The notes under the pieces are model-generated. The model did no database searches. It was not told the origin of the DNA and saw only the letters and a list, made by a program, of their open reading frames with translations. A stretch of DNA of 64,000 bases, taken from the NCBI RefSeq assembly GCF_036227485.1, contig NZ_CP109479.1:2294001-2358000 (forward strand), read 5' to 3'. Within the stretch, counting starts at the first letter, position 1; the number at the start of each line of letters is the position of its first letter. Shown in pieces: positions 8,361 to 17,744 of this stretch. Position numbers and translations under genes: made by a program. Source of the DNA: Streptomyces sp. NBC_01451 (GTDB lineage Bacteria; Actinomycetota; Actinomycetes; Streptomycetales; Streptomycetaceae).

Positions 8361-9122
8361 CTACAGCGCATCGCGCAGGCCCCGGTCCCGGACCATGAGG
8401 GCGGCCCGCTTGGCGGGCAGGTCGAGCTCGGCGCCGAATCGGAACCCGGCGCTCAGGAAGGCCGACACACAGGGCGTGTTGCGCAGGTCCGGTTCCGCGA
8501 CGACGCGCGCACAGCGCGGAAGGTGGTCGAGTACGAGGTCGGCGACCGCTCTGAGCAGGATTCCGCCCAGTCCGCGCCCGCGATCGGCGACTGCGCCGAG
8601 CAGGAGGTGCAGTCCGGTGTCGTGGGGACGGGCCGGATAGTGCCGGGCCAGCGGGTCGAGGTCGGCGCGGTAGATCTCCCAGTAGCTCATCGGGGTGCCT
8701 TCCAGCACGCCGAGGCAGGGGACGCTGCGTCCGTGACCGTCGAGCTGGGACCGCAGATGGGCCTCGGTCACGCGCTCGGTGCCGGCGAGCTCCCAGAAGG
8801 TGGCGACGGTGGGGTCGTTCATCCAGCGCCCGATGAGGGGGAGATCGCGCTCGATCCGGACGGGGAGGAGGTGGAACGAGCCTGCGGGCGTGCTGATCGG
8901 CCCCCAGTCCGCGATGCCGTCGAGGGGATCGCCGCCGGGCGCCGGGGGGACGGTGTCCGCCGCCCTGCCGCCGTCGGCGTACATCGTGAGGAACCCGTCG
9001 GGCAGGCGCAGCTCCAGCGTGTCCTCGCTGTCGCCGACGGTGCGGAAGTCGGCGTCGTTCTCGGGGGCCGGGGCGGTCGGGAAGTCGGTACGGGCGTGGG
9101 TGCGCGCGTCGGTAGGAGGCAC
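8361..9122 (-). CDS. AlcB/IucB-type siderophore acyltransferase (GNAT fold)
   Basis: The 253-residue protein has a GNAT acyltransferase domain in its second half (about 75-250), with the acyl-CoA-binding stretch GRGLGGILL and the run EPDLRNTPCVSAFLSAGFRF. These are typical of enzymes that acylate the amine or hydroxylamine arm of hydroxamate/citrate siderophores (IucB, AlcB, RhbD). The GTG start is preceded by GAGAGGA. It is the third gene of an operon with an aminotransferase and an IucA/IucC synthetase. The N-terminal 75 residues are acidic and look like a small accessory domain. Substrate and acyl donor cannot be read from sequence. It ends 84 bp before dinG. Confidence 0.82.
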   Translation of the reverse strand: MPPTDARTHARTDFPTAPAPENDADFRTVGDSEDTLELRLPDGFLTMYADGGRAADTVPPAPGGDPLDGIADWGPISTPAGSFHLLPVRIERDLPLIGRWMNDPTVATFWELAGTERVTEAHLRSQLDGHGRSVPCLGVLEGTPMSYWEIYRADLDPLARHYPARPHDTGLHLLLGAVADRGRGLGGILLRAVADLVLDHLPRCARVVAEPDLRNTPCVSAFLSAGFRFGAELDLPAKRAALMVRDRGLRDAL

Positions 9123-9213
9123 GGGACGCTCCTCTCAGGAGATGGGGTGTGTGGTGGTGTTCCTCAGGGGGTGAAAGGGAGTTGGTGGTGTCAGGGGGGA
9201 GGTGTCGACGGCG

Positions 9214-11142
9214 TCAGGAAAGGAGGGGGTTGGCGATGCTGACGTAGACGGACTGGGTGTCGACCGGGCCGACGAGTTCGTCGAGTCCGTGCAGCCGGGT
9301 GAGCAGGTTGGCCTTGCAGCGCAGGACGGGTGAGTCCAGCAGCCGGCCGGGCAGGGACGTACGCAGTCGGGCGGGACCGGAGGCGACGTCCGTGAGGAAG
9401 CGGCGGAAGGCTGCCAGCAGCAGCCGTTCGTCGGCGAGGTGCTGGGAGCCGAACGCGCCGATGAGGCCGAGGACGTTGTTGATGCCGAGGTAGTAGGCGA
9501 AGCGTTCGTCGGTGACCTCGTCGGAGACGAACGTGTCGCTCTGTTCTCCGATGCCCGGCAGCCGGGCGTCGAGTTCGGCGCGTCGGGACTCGCGGAAGTA
9601 GTACCCCTGGTTGTCGCGGTAACGGCCTCCCCGGGGCCAGCCGTCGGCGTCCAGCAGAAGCAGGGTGTTCTGCTGGTGGGCCTCCAGGGCGATGCCTGCC
9701 TCGCTGTCCAGCCAGAGCACGGGCCGTACGACCTGCTCCAGGTAGCGCAGGAACCACTCGGCGGCGACGGCCCCGCGCGGGCGGCCGGTTCGTCCGGCGA
9801 GCCGTGTGACGACCTCGGTGAGCCGGGACCGCAGGACCGGGCCCTCCCGTCGCGGGCCGGCCGTGCTGCCCGGGTGGGCGCGGGGGCGGGGCGAGACGAG
9901 TCCCGCGATACAGGACACGTCGTCCGCGGGGTGGAACGGGTTGTGCCGGATCACCACGTCGAGGCCGGGGACGGGGCGGCCGTCCGGGTCGTCGACGGCG
10001 AGCCAGGCCGGGTCGCGGACGATGTCGAAGTCCGGGTGGGCGGACTGCCACTGCTTGGCCAGTCCGCAGCGCAGCAGCCGGTGCACTTCGACGCCCCGGT
10101 GGAGTTCCTTGCGGAGGTTCTCGCGCCGGGAGTTGGTGATGCGCAGCCCCAGCGAGAGCTTCAGCATCGCGGAGGCGCCCGAGCGGTGGACGGTGCGTAC
10201 GGAGGAGGTGGGGTGCCAGGGGGAGCCGTGGGTGCAGAGGTCGCGGAGCAGACCGGCCTCGAACAGGGCCGCGATCTGCGGGCGGTGACGGGCCTCGCGG
10301 ATCTGCCAGGGGTGCAGCGGGAGGGCCGCGAAACCGTCGGGCAGCGGCAGCGCGGCGCCGATGAGCTGCGCGGTGAGCTGCTCGGCGCGGACGGGGCGGC
10401 CACGCTCGGTCCAGGCGGAGTCCGTGGCGAGCACGGAGGGGGCCACCGCCAGCCAGTGCAGCGGGAAGGAGCCGCGCAACTCCGGTGAGTAGAGCCGGGC
10501 TTCGGCCTCGGCGAGCCCTTCGCGGCTCTTCGGGGTCGGATGCAGCGGATGGCCGAGCAGCAGCGCCTGCTCGGCGGCGAGAAAGAGGTCGGGCCCGTCG
10601 GCCGGTTGCGCACGGCGGTCACGGATGAAGGTGGCGGTCCGGCGGACGGAGTCGGCGACACGTGCGACCAGGTCCACCGCGTCGGGGGGCAGGACTGCGG
10701 GGCCGGGCGTCGGCGGGGCCGGCGCGTCGATCACCGTCGGGGTGCCGTCCACATCGGCCGGGGGCACCTCGGTCATCGGGTCGGTTCCGGCCGTCTTCGG
10801 GCCGTCGTACGCCTCCCTGGCGAGCAGGGTCGCGACGGTGATCGCGTCGGCGGCCGGGGCTCCCGCGGGGGCGTCGGCCAGATGGGGCAGGCCGAAGCGG
10901 TGCCAGCCGGTCGGGGACCAGTAGTGGACCGGGGCCAGCAGGGCGGTGCCGCTGGTGGGGAGGGGGATGCGGAGGGTGCCGTCCTCGGGAGGGGCGAGGT
11001 CCTTCTCCCGCACCCAGCAGCGCAGCAGGTTCTCGGTGGCGGCGGCCTGGGCCGCGATGTGGGGGTCGAGGTGTTCCAGGAGGTCGGCCGTGGCTCCGCG
11101 CGCCCACCCGCCGCCGTCGGCTGTTCCCTTCTGACGGGGCAC
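9214..11142 (-). CDS. IucA/IucC-family siderophore synthetase
   Basis: NRPS-independent siderophore synthetases adenylate a carboxylate such as citrate and condense it with an amine. In 642 residues I see the ATP-binding run HPLHPTPKSR (about 198-207), HPWQI, the SSVRTVHRSGASAMLKLSL segment, and EAHQQNTLLL followed by GGRYRDNQGYYF, all characteristic of the family. The C-terminal quarter is the FhuF-like/ferric reductase-related tail. I set the start at GTG 11142 (GAGAGG, 6-nt spacing). A TTG at 11217 with a good GAGGA site would add 25 residues, but those codons use many A/T third bases. It is flanked by an aminotransferase and an acyltransferase; substrate is unknown. Confidence 0.88.
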   Translation of the reverse strand: MPRQKGTADGGGWARGATADLLEHLDPHIAAQAAATENLLRCWVREKDLAPPEDGTLRIPLPTSGTALLAPVHYWSPTGWHRFGLPHLADAPAGAPAADAITVATLLAREAYDGPKTAGTDPMTEVPPADVDGTPTVIDAPAPPTPGPAVLPPDAVDLVARVADSVRRTATFIRDRRAQPADGPDLFLAAEQALLLGHPLHPTPKSREGLAEAEARLYSPELRGSFPLHWLAVAPSVLATDSAWTERGRPVRAEQLTAQLIGAALPLPDGFAALPLHPWQIREARHRPQIAALFEAGLLRDLCTHGSPWHPTSSVRTVHRSGASAMLKLSLGLRITNSRRENLRKELHRGVEVHRLLRCGLAKQWQSAHPDFDIVRDPAWLAVDDPDGRPVPGLDVVIRHNPFHPADDVSCIAGLVSPRPRAHPGSTAGPRREGPVLRSRLTEVVTRLAGRTGRPRGAVAAEWFLRYLEQVVRPVLWLDSEAGIALEAHQQNTLLLLDADGWPRGGRYRDNQGYYFRESRRAELDARLPGIGEQSDTFVSDEVTDERFAYYLGINNVLGLIGAFGSQHLADERLLLAAFRRFLTDVASGPARLRTSLPGRLLDSPVLRCKANLLTRLHGLDELVGPVDTQSVYVSIANPLLS

Positions 11143-11300
11143 TGTGTCCCTCTCGGGCGCCGAACCTCGCGCGGGGGTGAGGTGGGAACGGCCTTCGGGT
11201 ACGGGGGTGCTGTTCAAGACCGTTCCTCGTGAGGTTGTGCGAGTGCGCGTACGGGGCGGGGCAGGCGAACCGGGTTGGTACGGGCGGGCGTTGGGTCCGG

Positions 11301-12821
11301 CTACCCCGCTCGCTCGGCGTGGGCGGAGTGCCTGGCGTGCGGGATGCCGGAGTCGGTGCGGCCGCGTGCCACCGCCGCCACGGCGTCTGCGAGCCGGTCG
11401 AGGACCGCCGCGGCCTGTTCGTCGCTGATGGTCAGCGGCGGCAGCAGACGGACGACGCCGGCCCGGCGTCCGCCGAGTTCGACGATCAGTCCCCGGCGCA
11501 GGCACTCCTGCTGTACGGCGGCGGCCAGTTCGGGCGCTGCGGGACACGGTCCGCCGTCGGCCGGGCGGGGGAAGACCTCCGGATCGGTGTCCCGGTCGCC
11601 GTCGGCGGAGTCCGCGGCAGGGCCCGTGCTCCGCTCCGCCCCCGGTTCGACGAGTTCGACCCCGATCATCAGTCCCCGTCCGCGTACATCACCGACGATC
11701 GGGAACTCCGCCGCCAGCTGGCGGAGTTGGCTGAGCATCCGAGCGCCCAGGGTGGCCGCGCGTTCGGCGAGTCCGTGTTCGCTGACGTACTTCAGGGTGG
11801 CCGTCCCGGCGGCCATGGCGAGCTGGTTGCCGCGGAACGTGCCCGCGTGGGCGCCGGGTTCCCAGACGTCGAGGTCGTCGCGGTAGACCACGACGGCCAG
11901 TGGCAGGCTGCCGCCGATCGCCTTGGACAGCACCATCACGTCGGGGGTGACCCCGCTGTGCTCCACCGCCCAGAAGGTGCCGGTGCGGCCGACCCCCGTC
12001 TGGATCTCGTCGGCGATCAGCGGGATCGAGCGGGACTCGGTGATCCGGCGCATCCGCCGCAACCAGGCGTCCGGCGCGGGAATCACCCCGCCCTCGCCCT
12101 GGACGGGTTCGAGGATCATCCCGGCGGGCAACGGCACGCCCGACTTGGTGTCGTCGAGGACGGACTCGGTCCAGCGGGCGGCGAGTTCGGCACCCTGGTC
12201 GCCGCCCATCCCGAAGGGGCAGCGGTAGTCCTGGGGGAAGGGCAGCCGGGCGACCCGTACGTCGGTCGCGTGGCCGGAAGCACTGAGCGACCCGGCGGTC
12301 ATGCCGTGATAGGCGCCCGTGAAGGCGAGCACGCCGGTGCGGCCGGTCGCGGCGCGCACGAGCTTGAACGCGGCCTCCACCGCGTCCGTCCCGGCCGGTC
12401 CGCAGAACTGCACGCGCGCGTGGTCGGCGAGTCCGGGCGGCAGGGTGCGGAACAGTTCGGTGATGAAGGCGTCCTTGACGGGGGTCGCCAGGTCGAGGAC
12501 GTGCAGTGGCGCCCCCGAGTCGAGGACCTTGCGGATCGCCTCCAGCACGACGGGGTGGTTGTGGCCCAGGGCCAGCGTCCCCGCGCCCGAGAGACAGTCG
12601 AGGTAGCGGCGGCCGTCGGCGCCCTCGATCGTCAGCCCGCGGGCCCGTACGGGGACGATCGGCAGGGCGCGCGCGTAGGTGCGTGCCGATGACTCACGCG
12701 CCGACTGGCGCCGCAGAATCCCCTCGTGCGCCCCGCGCGCGCCCGCGCACGTATCGACGTCCGCGTCCGCTTCCTCCGACGCCCGGGATTGCCGCGCCAC
12801 CTCGTGCGCCCCCGTACCCAT
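11301..12821 (-). CDS. Class III aminotransferase, diaminobutyrate-2-oxoglutarate type
   Basis: This PLP enzyme most resembles EctB/Dat enzymes that make L-2,4-diaminobutyrate from aspartate semialdehyde. From the ATG at 12821 it is 506 residues. The domain begins near 35 and shows [14 protein letters not shown], the PLP aspartate in ADEIQTG (Asp271), the Schiff-base lysine in LSKAIGG (Lys300) and [14 protein letters not shown] roughly 50-residue Ser/Asp/Pro-rich insertion after GVELVEP is unusual and probably a disordered loop. The frame stays open 60 codons upstream, so the start is uncertain; GGGAG lies 3 nt before this ATG. It heads the putative siderophore operon, whose other enzymes suggest diaminobutyrate or a derivative as a building block. 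No ectA or ectC lies beside it. Confidence 0.83.
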   Translation of the reverse strand: MGTGAHEVARQSRASEEADADVDTCAGARGAHEGILRRQSARESSARTYARALPIVPVRARGLTIEGADGRRYLDCLSGAGTLALGHNHPVVLEAIRKVLDSGAPLHVLDLATPVKDAFITELFRTLPPGLADHARVQFCGPAGTDAVEAAFKLVRAATGRTGVLAFTGAYHGMTAGSLSASGHATDVRVARLPFPQDYRCPFGMGGDQGAELAARWTESVLDDTKSGVPLPAGMILEPVQGEGGVIPAPDAWLRRMRRITESRSIPLIADEIQTGVGRTGTFWAVEHSGVTPDVMVLSKAIGGSLPLAVVVYRDDLDVWEPGAHAGTFRGNQLAMAAGTATLKYVSEHGLAERAATLGARMLSQLRQLAAEFPIVGDVRGRGLMIGVELVEPGAERSTGPAADSADGDRDTDPEVFPRPADGGPCPAAPELAAAVQQECLRRGLIVELGGRRAGVVRLLPPLTISDEQAAAVLDRLADAVAAVARGRTDSGIPHARHSAHAERAG

Positions 12822-13176
12822 GGACTCCCGCAGCCCCAATGCCCCAACTCCCCGCTGTTCCCATGCTCCGCCGCCTCGCCGAGCACCAACTCGCCGATAC
12901 ACCCCTCCCGTTACCAACACCCTGCGCACCGCAGGAGTCACGGGTCGCCTCAAGATCCTTGCCGGGACGGCGCCGTCGCCTCCGTACTCCGGAGACAGCA
13001 CTCCGGAAACAGCCGTACCAAGGCGTCACACCGGCGGCCCGACGGACGATCAGGAGACCGGACCGCCCGTAGCGAAACCGTTGCCGTTCCAGCGGATGAG
13101 CCCCACAGCGACCGCATAGTGTGTGTTGCCGAACGGGGACAGCACACGGTTCGAGCACGCCAGGGGGAGACAGATC
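12822..13176. other. Divergent region between siderophore operon and protease gene
   Basis: I found no gene here. Upstream frames of both neighbours run through it but show weaker codon bias. I searched specifically for the streptomycete iron box (TTAGGTTAGGCTAACCTAA-like) bound by DmdR/IdeR and do not see one. CATAGTGT near 13116 could be a -10 region for the protease gene. Confidence 0.4.
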
Positions 13177-14412
13177 ATGCGACCCATACGCCCACCCTTC
13201 ATCGCCCGGGACGGGAAGGGCGCACACCGCGGAACCTCCCCCGTGACAGCCGTCGCCGGCCTCGCCCTGGCACTCGCGCTGACGGCCACCGCCTGCGGCT
13301 CCGGCTCCGACTCCGGGGGTTCCGACGCGGGCGGACAGTCCTCCGCCTCCGCGACCGACGACGGTGCGGGAAAGATCACGATCCCGGACGGGCTCAGGGA
13401 CAAGCTCAAAGAGCACGGGATCGACATCGACAAGTGGAAGAACGGCGCCTGGAAGAACTGGGACAAGGACGACTGGCTGCGCGAGGCCGAGGACTACGTC
13501 AACCCGATCATCGAGGGCCTCTGGGACGCGGACCGGATGCGGGACGCCGACGACCCGGAGAAGAGCGTCGACACGAACGACCTCACCGGCGACCAGGGCG
13601 TCACCGACCCGACGCCGCGGGCGGTGAGGGCCACGGCCGTGCCGCCCGCCTACCACTCCAACGCGCCCGAGGCGGGCAAGGTGTTCTTCGACGCCCCCGA
13701 GGGCACGATGGTCTGCTCGGCGACCGTGGTGGAGGACCCCGCCCACCCCGGGAAGTCGAACCTCGTCTGGACCGCGGGCCACTGCGTGCACGCGGGCAAG
13801 AAGGGCGGCTGGTACCGCAACATCGCCTTCGTCCCGTCGTACAACGACGCGGGCAGGTCGAGCGCCGAGCTGAAGAACGCCGCTCGCGCGGAGGTCGCTC
13901 CCTACGGCGTGTGGTGGGGTGACTGGACACAGACCTCGGACCAGTGGATCGCGCAGGGCGGCTCGACGGGCGGCGACGGGGCACCGTACGACTTCGCGGT
14001 CATCCATGTGACGCCCGAGAAGGGCGGCAGCGGCAAGTCGCTGGAGGAGACGGTCGGTTCGGCCCTCCCGGTGGACTTCGACGCGCCTGCCGTGTCACAG
14101 GTGGGGAGCATCACGGCGACCGGCTATCCGGCGGCGGCACCTTTCGACGGCGAGACGATGTACCAGTGCCGGGACGAGCCGGGCCGACTGTCGATCGTCA
14201 GGTCGGATCCGACGATGTACCGGATCGGATGCACCATGACCGGCGGTTCCTCCGGCGGCGGCTGGGTCACCACAGGCTCGGACGGCAACCCGGCCCTGGT
14301 CTCCAACACCTCGATCGGCCCGGTCAGTTCGGGCTGGCTGGCGGGCCCACGACTCGGCAAGGTCGCGAAGGGCGTGTACGACGAGGTGAGCGGCAAGTTC
14401 GCCGCCCAGTGA
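13177..14412 (+). CDS. Secreted trypsin-like serine peptidase, predicted lipoprotein
   Basis: The 411-residue protein has a signal peptide ending in TATAC (cysteine at about 40), a plausible lipobox, then a Gly/Ser-rich linker. The chymotrypsin-fold catalytic triad is visible: His202 in WTAGHCV, Asp272 in DFAVIHV and Ser359 in TGGSSGGGW. A helical, Lys/Trp-rich propeptide-like segment (about 66-135) precedes the catalytic domain. The start at ATG 13177 follows AGGGGGAGA; an upstream in-frame ATG has no such site. It is a single gene, closed by a strong terminator. It probably acts outside the membrane; the substrate is unknown. Confidence 0.88.
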   Translation: MRPIRPPFIARDGKGAHRGTSPVTAVAGLALALALTATACGSGSDSGGSDAGGQSSASATDDGAGKITIPDGLRDKLKEHGIDIDKWKNGAWKNWDKDDWLREAEDYVNPIIEGLWDADRMRDADDPEKSVDTNDLTGDQGVTDPTPRAVRATAVPPAYHSNAPEAGKVFFDAPEGTMVCSATVVEDPAHPGKSNLVWTAGHCVHAGKKGGWYRNIAFVPSYNDAGRSSAELKNAARAEVAPYGVWWGDWTQTSDQWIAQGGSTGGDGAPYDFAVIHVTPEKGGSGKSLEETVGSALPVDFDAPAVSQVGSITATGYPAAAPFDGETMYQCRDEPGRLSIVRSDPTMYRIGCTMTGGSSGGGWVTTGSDGNPALVSNTSIGPVSSGWLAGPRLGKVAKGVYDEVSGKFAAQ

Positions 14413-14415
14413 CGC

Positions 14416-14450
14416 GATGGGCCCCCACACCAAAGGCGTGGGGGCCCATC
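14416..14450 (+). terminator. Perfect hairpin terminator after the serine peptidase
   Basis: A 13-bp perfect stem (GATGGGCCCCCAC pairing with GTGGGGGCCCATC) with a 9-nt loop begins 3 bp after the stop codon at 14412. It lies between convergent genes and may also serve hflX. Confidence 0.88.
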
Positions 14451-14525
14451 GAGGGGCGCGGGGCTCTGACATTTGCGGCTCCGCCGCGTGGGCGCGACCA
14501 GCCACAACGAACCCGCAGACGAAAA
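14451..14525. repeat. Probable dispersed Streptomyces intergenic repeat
   Basis: Segments GGGGCGCGGGGCTC, TGCGGCTCCGCCGCGTGGG and GCGCGACCAGCCACAACG resemble a sequence I have seen many times between convergent genes in Streptomyces genomes. It contains a GCGGCTCCGCCGC mini-hairpin and lies right after a terminator. There is no other copy in this window; a genome search would settle it. Confidence 0.5.
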
Positions 14526-14544
14526 CGCACCCGCCCGGCGGAGC

Positions 14545-16041
14545 CTAAAGCGCAGCCGCCACCGGAACGTACGGCGCCAGTTCCGCCGCGAGTTCCTCGT
14601 GCACCCGCGCCTTGAGCAGCGTGCCCTCCGCGGTGTGCTCCTCGGAGATCACCTCGCCCTCACTGTGGGCACGGGCGATCAGCTTGCCGTGGGTGTACGG
14701 CACGAGCGCCTCGATCTCGACCGAGGGCCGGGGCAGCTCGTTGTCGATCAGCGCGAGCAGTTCGTCGATGCCCTGGCCGGTGCGGGCGGACACCGCGATC
14801 GAACGCGTCTCCATCCGCATCAGCCGCTGGAGCGTCAGCGGGTCGGCCGCGTCCGCCTTGTTGATCACGACGATCTCGGGTACGCCGGTGGCGCCGACGT
14901 CCCTGATGACCTCGCGCACGGCGGCCAGCTGCTCCTCCGGGGCCGGGTGCGAACCGTCGACCACGTGCAGGATCAGGTCGGCGTCGCCGACCTCCTCCAT
15001 GGTGGAGCGGAACGCCTCGACCAGGTGGTGCGGCAGGTGCCGGACGAAACCGACGGTGTCGGTCAGCGTGTGCAGCCGTCCGCTCGGCGTCTCGGCCCGG
15101 CGCACGGTCGGGTCGAGCGTCGCGAACAGGGAGTTCTCGACCAGCACGCCCGCGCCCGTGAGGCGGTTGAGCAGCGAGGACTTGCCGGCGTTGGTGTAAC
15201 CGGCGATGGCGACCGAGGGCACCTTGTTGCGGCGGCGCTCCTGGCGCTTGATCTCGCGGCCGGTCTTCATCTCCGCGATCTCCCGGCGCATCTTCGCCAT
15301 CTTCTCGCGGATCCGGCGCCGGTCCGTCTCGATCTTGGTCTCACCGGGACCACGGGTGGCGAGGCCGCCGCCCTTGCCGCCGCCCATCTGACGGGACAGC
15401 GACTGACCCCAGCCGCGGAGCCTCGGCAGCATGTACTGCATCTGCGCGAGCGCGACCTGCGCCTTGCCCTCACGGGACTTGGCGTGCTGGGCGAAGATGT
15501 CGAGGATCAGGGCCGTACGGTCGATGACCTTGACCTTGACGACGTCTTCGAGGTGGATCAGCTGGCCCGGGCTCAGCTCACCGTCGCAGATGACGGTGTC
15601 CGCGCCCGTTTCGATGACGATGTCCCGCAGCTCGTTGGCCTTGCCGGAGCCGATGTAGGTGGCCGCGTCGGGCTTGTCGCGGCGCTGGACGACGCCGTCG
15701 AGCACGAGCGCGCCCGCGGTCTCCGCGAGGGCGGCGAGCTCGGCGAGCGAGTTGTCCGCGTCCCGGACGGTCCCCGTGGTCCAGACGCCGACGAGCACGA
15801 CCCGCTCCAGGCGGAGCTGGCGGTACTCGACCTCGGTGACGTCCTCGAGCTCCGTGGAGAGGCCCGCCACGCGGCGCAGGGCCGCGCGCTCGGAGCGGTC
15901 GAACTGGTCGCCGTCCCGCTCTCCGTCGATCTCGTGGCTCCAGGCGACGTCCTCTTCCATCAGGGCATCGGCCCGAAGACCTTCGGGGTAGGTGTGCGCG
16001 AGGCGCTCAGTGTCCTGGGAAGGGGAAGAAGAGGAGGTCAT
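14545..16041 (-). CDS. hflX: Ribosome-associated GTPase HflX
   Basis: HflX is a GTPase that binds the 50S subunit and splits or rescues stalled ribosomes under stress. The 498 residues hold the N-terminal HflX domain (about 80-270), with the glycine-rich linker QMGGGKGGGLATRGPGE and a basic coiled coil, then the G domain: G1 GYTNAGKSS (281-289), G3 DTVGF and G4 NKAD. The extra N-terminal 70 residues are acidic and typical of streptomycetes. The ATG follows AAGGA. It is transcribed singly or with downstream genes toward the protease terminator. Placement close to miaA matches the frequent miaA-hflX linkage, here interrupted by rshA and dapF. Confidence 0.95.
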   Translation of the reverse strand: MTSSSSPSQDTERLAHTYPEGLRADALMEEDVAWSHEIDGERDGDQFDRSERAALRRVAGLSTELEDVTEVEYRQLRLERVVLVGVWTTGTVRDADNSLAELAALAETAGALVLDGVVQRRDKPDAATYIGSGKANELRDIVIETGADTVICDGELSPGQLIHLEDVVKVKVIDRTALILDIFAQHAKSREGKAQVALAQMQYMLPRLRGWGQSLSRQMGGGKGGGLATRGPGETKIETDRRRIREKMAKMRREIAEMKTGREIKRQERRRNKVPSVAIAGYTNAGKSSLLNRLTGAGVLVENSLFATLDPTVRRAETPSGRLHTLTDTVGFVRHLPHHLVEAFRSTMEEVGDADLILHVVDGSHPAPEEQLAAVREVIRDVGATGVPEIVVINKADAADPLTLQRLMRMETRSIAVSARTGQGIDELLALIDNELPRPSVEIEALVPYTHGKLIARAHSEGEVISEEHTAEGTLLKARVHEELAAELAPYVPVAAAL

Positions 16042-16220
16042 TGGATCCTTACGTCGATGAGGTTTCCGTGTGCGGCGACGGAGCGAACCCCGTCACCTGT
16101 CACAACGCGCGAGCGGACCGGGAGATTCCCGGAGGCCGTCCCGTGAGGCCGGGGCGGCGCCGCCGACCTGAAGATGGTCGCACGGCACGCCCCGTCTCGT
16201 CACGGTGTTATTCCGTGGCG

Positions 16221-17675
16221 CTATGCCGTGGGCGCGACGGACTTCCAGTCGGGGTGCCCGGGCATCGGCGGCGTCTTCTCCGCGTACAGCCATGCCTGGA
16301 AGAACGCGCTCAGGTCCCGCCCGGCGATGCCGGAGGCGAGGTGCTCGAAGTCGGCGGTGCCGGCGACGCCGTCCTTGTGGAGGCCGACCCAGGCCTCCTC
16401 GACCCGCTCGAACGCGGGGCGGCCGATCTCCTGACGCAGGGCGTAGAGGGCGAGGGCGGCCCCGTCGTAGACGTTCGGGCGGAAGATGCCGATCTTCTGG
16501 CCGGGCTTCGGCGGCTTGGGGGCGGCCGGTGGTCCGCCTGCCGCCCGCCAGCGGTCGGAGGCGCCGTAGGCCGCCTTCATGCGGTCCACCAGCTTCCGGC
16601 CCGCCTTCTCCTCCGCGTACAGGGCCTCGTACCAGGTGGCGTGTCCTTCGTTGAGCCACAGGTCGGACCAGGTACGCGGGCTGACGCTGTCGCCGAACCA
16701 CTGGTGGGCCAGTTCGTGCACCATGATCGAGTCGACGTACCACTCGGGGTACGCGGGCTCGGTGAACAGGTCTTTCTCGAAGAGGGAGAGTGTCTGGGTC
16801 TCCAGCTCGAAGCCGGTCGACGCCTCGGCCATGAGCAGCCCGTACGTCTCGAACGGGTAGCGGCCGACCTTGCTCTCCATCCACTCGATCTGCGCGGGCG
16901 TCTTCTTCAGCCACGGTTCCAGCAGCGCGCGGTCCTTGGTGGGGACGACATCGCGCAGGGGCAGTCCGTGCGGCCCGGCGCGGTGCACGACGGTGGAGCG
17001 GCCGATGGACACCTGGGCCAGTTCGGTGGCCATGGGGTGCTGGGTGCGGTACGTCCAGGTGGTGGCCGTACCGACCCGGTCGACGCCCGTCGGCAGGCCG
17101 TTGGCCACGGCCGTGTAGCCGTTCGGGGCGGTGACCCTGATGGTGAACATCGCCTTGTCGGAGGGGTGGTCGTTGCACGGGAACACCAGGTGCGCGACAT
17201 CGGCCTGGTTGGCCATCGCGAGCCCGTCGTTCGTGCGCACCCAGCCGCCGTCCCGGCCCGGCGCGGACACGGGGTCGCTGGTGTGCCGCACGGTGATCCG
17301 CGTCCAGCTCCCGGCGGGCAGCGGCGCCCGGGGCGTCACCACCAGGTCCTCGCCCGCGCTGGTGAACGAGGCCGGCTCACCGTCGACCTCGACCGACTCG
17401 ACCTTCCCGTGGGAGAAGTCGAGGTTGACCTGTTCCAGCTCGGTGGTCGTCCAGGCGTCGATGGTCGTGACGGCGGACAGCGGCTTGGTGTTGGTTCCGG
17501 AGTAGCTGAGGGCGAGGTCGTACGACGCCACGTCGTACCCGGGGTTGCCCAGGTGCGGGAAGAGGCGGTCGCCGACGCCCAGGGGTGCCGCGGGGGCACT
17601 CGCGGCGACGAGGCAGACGGAGACGGCGGAGGCGAGCAGCGCCGACGTGAACCGGGTACGGGGGTTGAGCAGCAT
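16221..17675 (-). CDS. Secreted M1-family zinc aminopeptidase
   Basis: An N-terminal signal peptide (about 1-30, ending ASAPAAP) precedes a two-domain M1 metallopeptidase of 484 residues. The zinc site is HELAHQW (His320, Glu321, His324) with the third ligand Glu343 in NEGHA. The substrate-binding region TGFELETQT replaces the canonical GAMEN loop, suggesting altered specificity. A Pro/Lys-rich loop (PPAAPKPPKPGQK) interrupts the C-terminal helices. It is shorter than cytoplasmic PepN (about 850), lacking the large C-terminal superhelix, as in small secreted M1 enzymes. It follows rshA on the same strand. Confidence 0.88.
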   Translation of the reverse strand: MLLNPRTRFTSALLASAVSVCLVAASAPAAPLGVGDRLFPHLGNPGYDVASYDLALSYSGTNTKPLSAVTTIDAWTTTELEQVNLDFSHGKVESVEVDGEPASFTSAGEDLVVTPRAPLPAGSWTRITVRHTSDPVSAPGRDGGWVRTNDGLAMANQADVAHLVFPCNDHPSDKAMFTIRVTAPNGYTAVANGLPTGVDRVGTATTWTYRTQHPMATELAQVSIGRSTVVHRAGPHGLPLRDVVPTKDRALLEPWLKKTPAQIEWMESKVGRYPFETYGLLMAEASTGFELETQTLSLFEKDLFTEPAYPEWYVDSIMVHELAHQWFGDSVSPRTWSDLWLNEGHATWYEALYAEEKAGRKLVDRMKAAYGASDRWRAAGGPPAAPKPPKPGQKIGIFRPNVYDGAALALYALRQEIGRPAFERVEEAWVGLHKDGVAGTADFEHLASGIAGRDLSAFFQAWLYAEKTPPMPGHPDWKSVAPTA

Positions 17676-17744
17676 GCACCACCGCTACCAGCGCCCGTCC
17701 GCCGGAGGGCGGCGACTCGCGCCGGGCCCACCCGAACGGGTGCC

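Noticed and set aside
12822..13176. Iron box controlling the siderophore-like operon
   Set aside because: No TTAGGTTAG-type palindrome was found; the upstream region is uniformly GC-rich.
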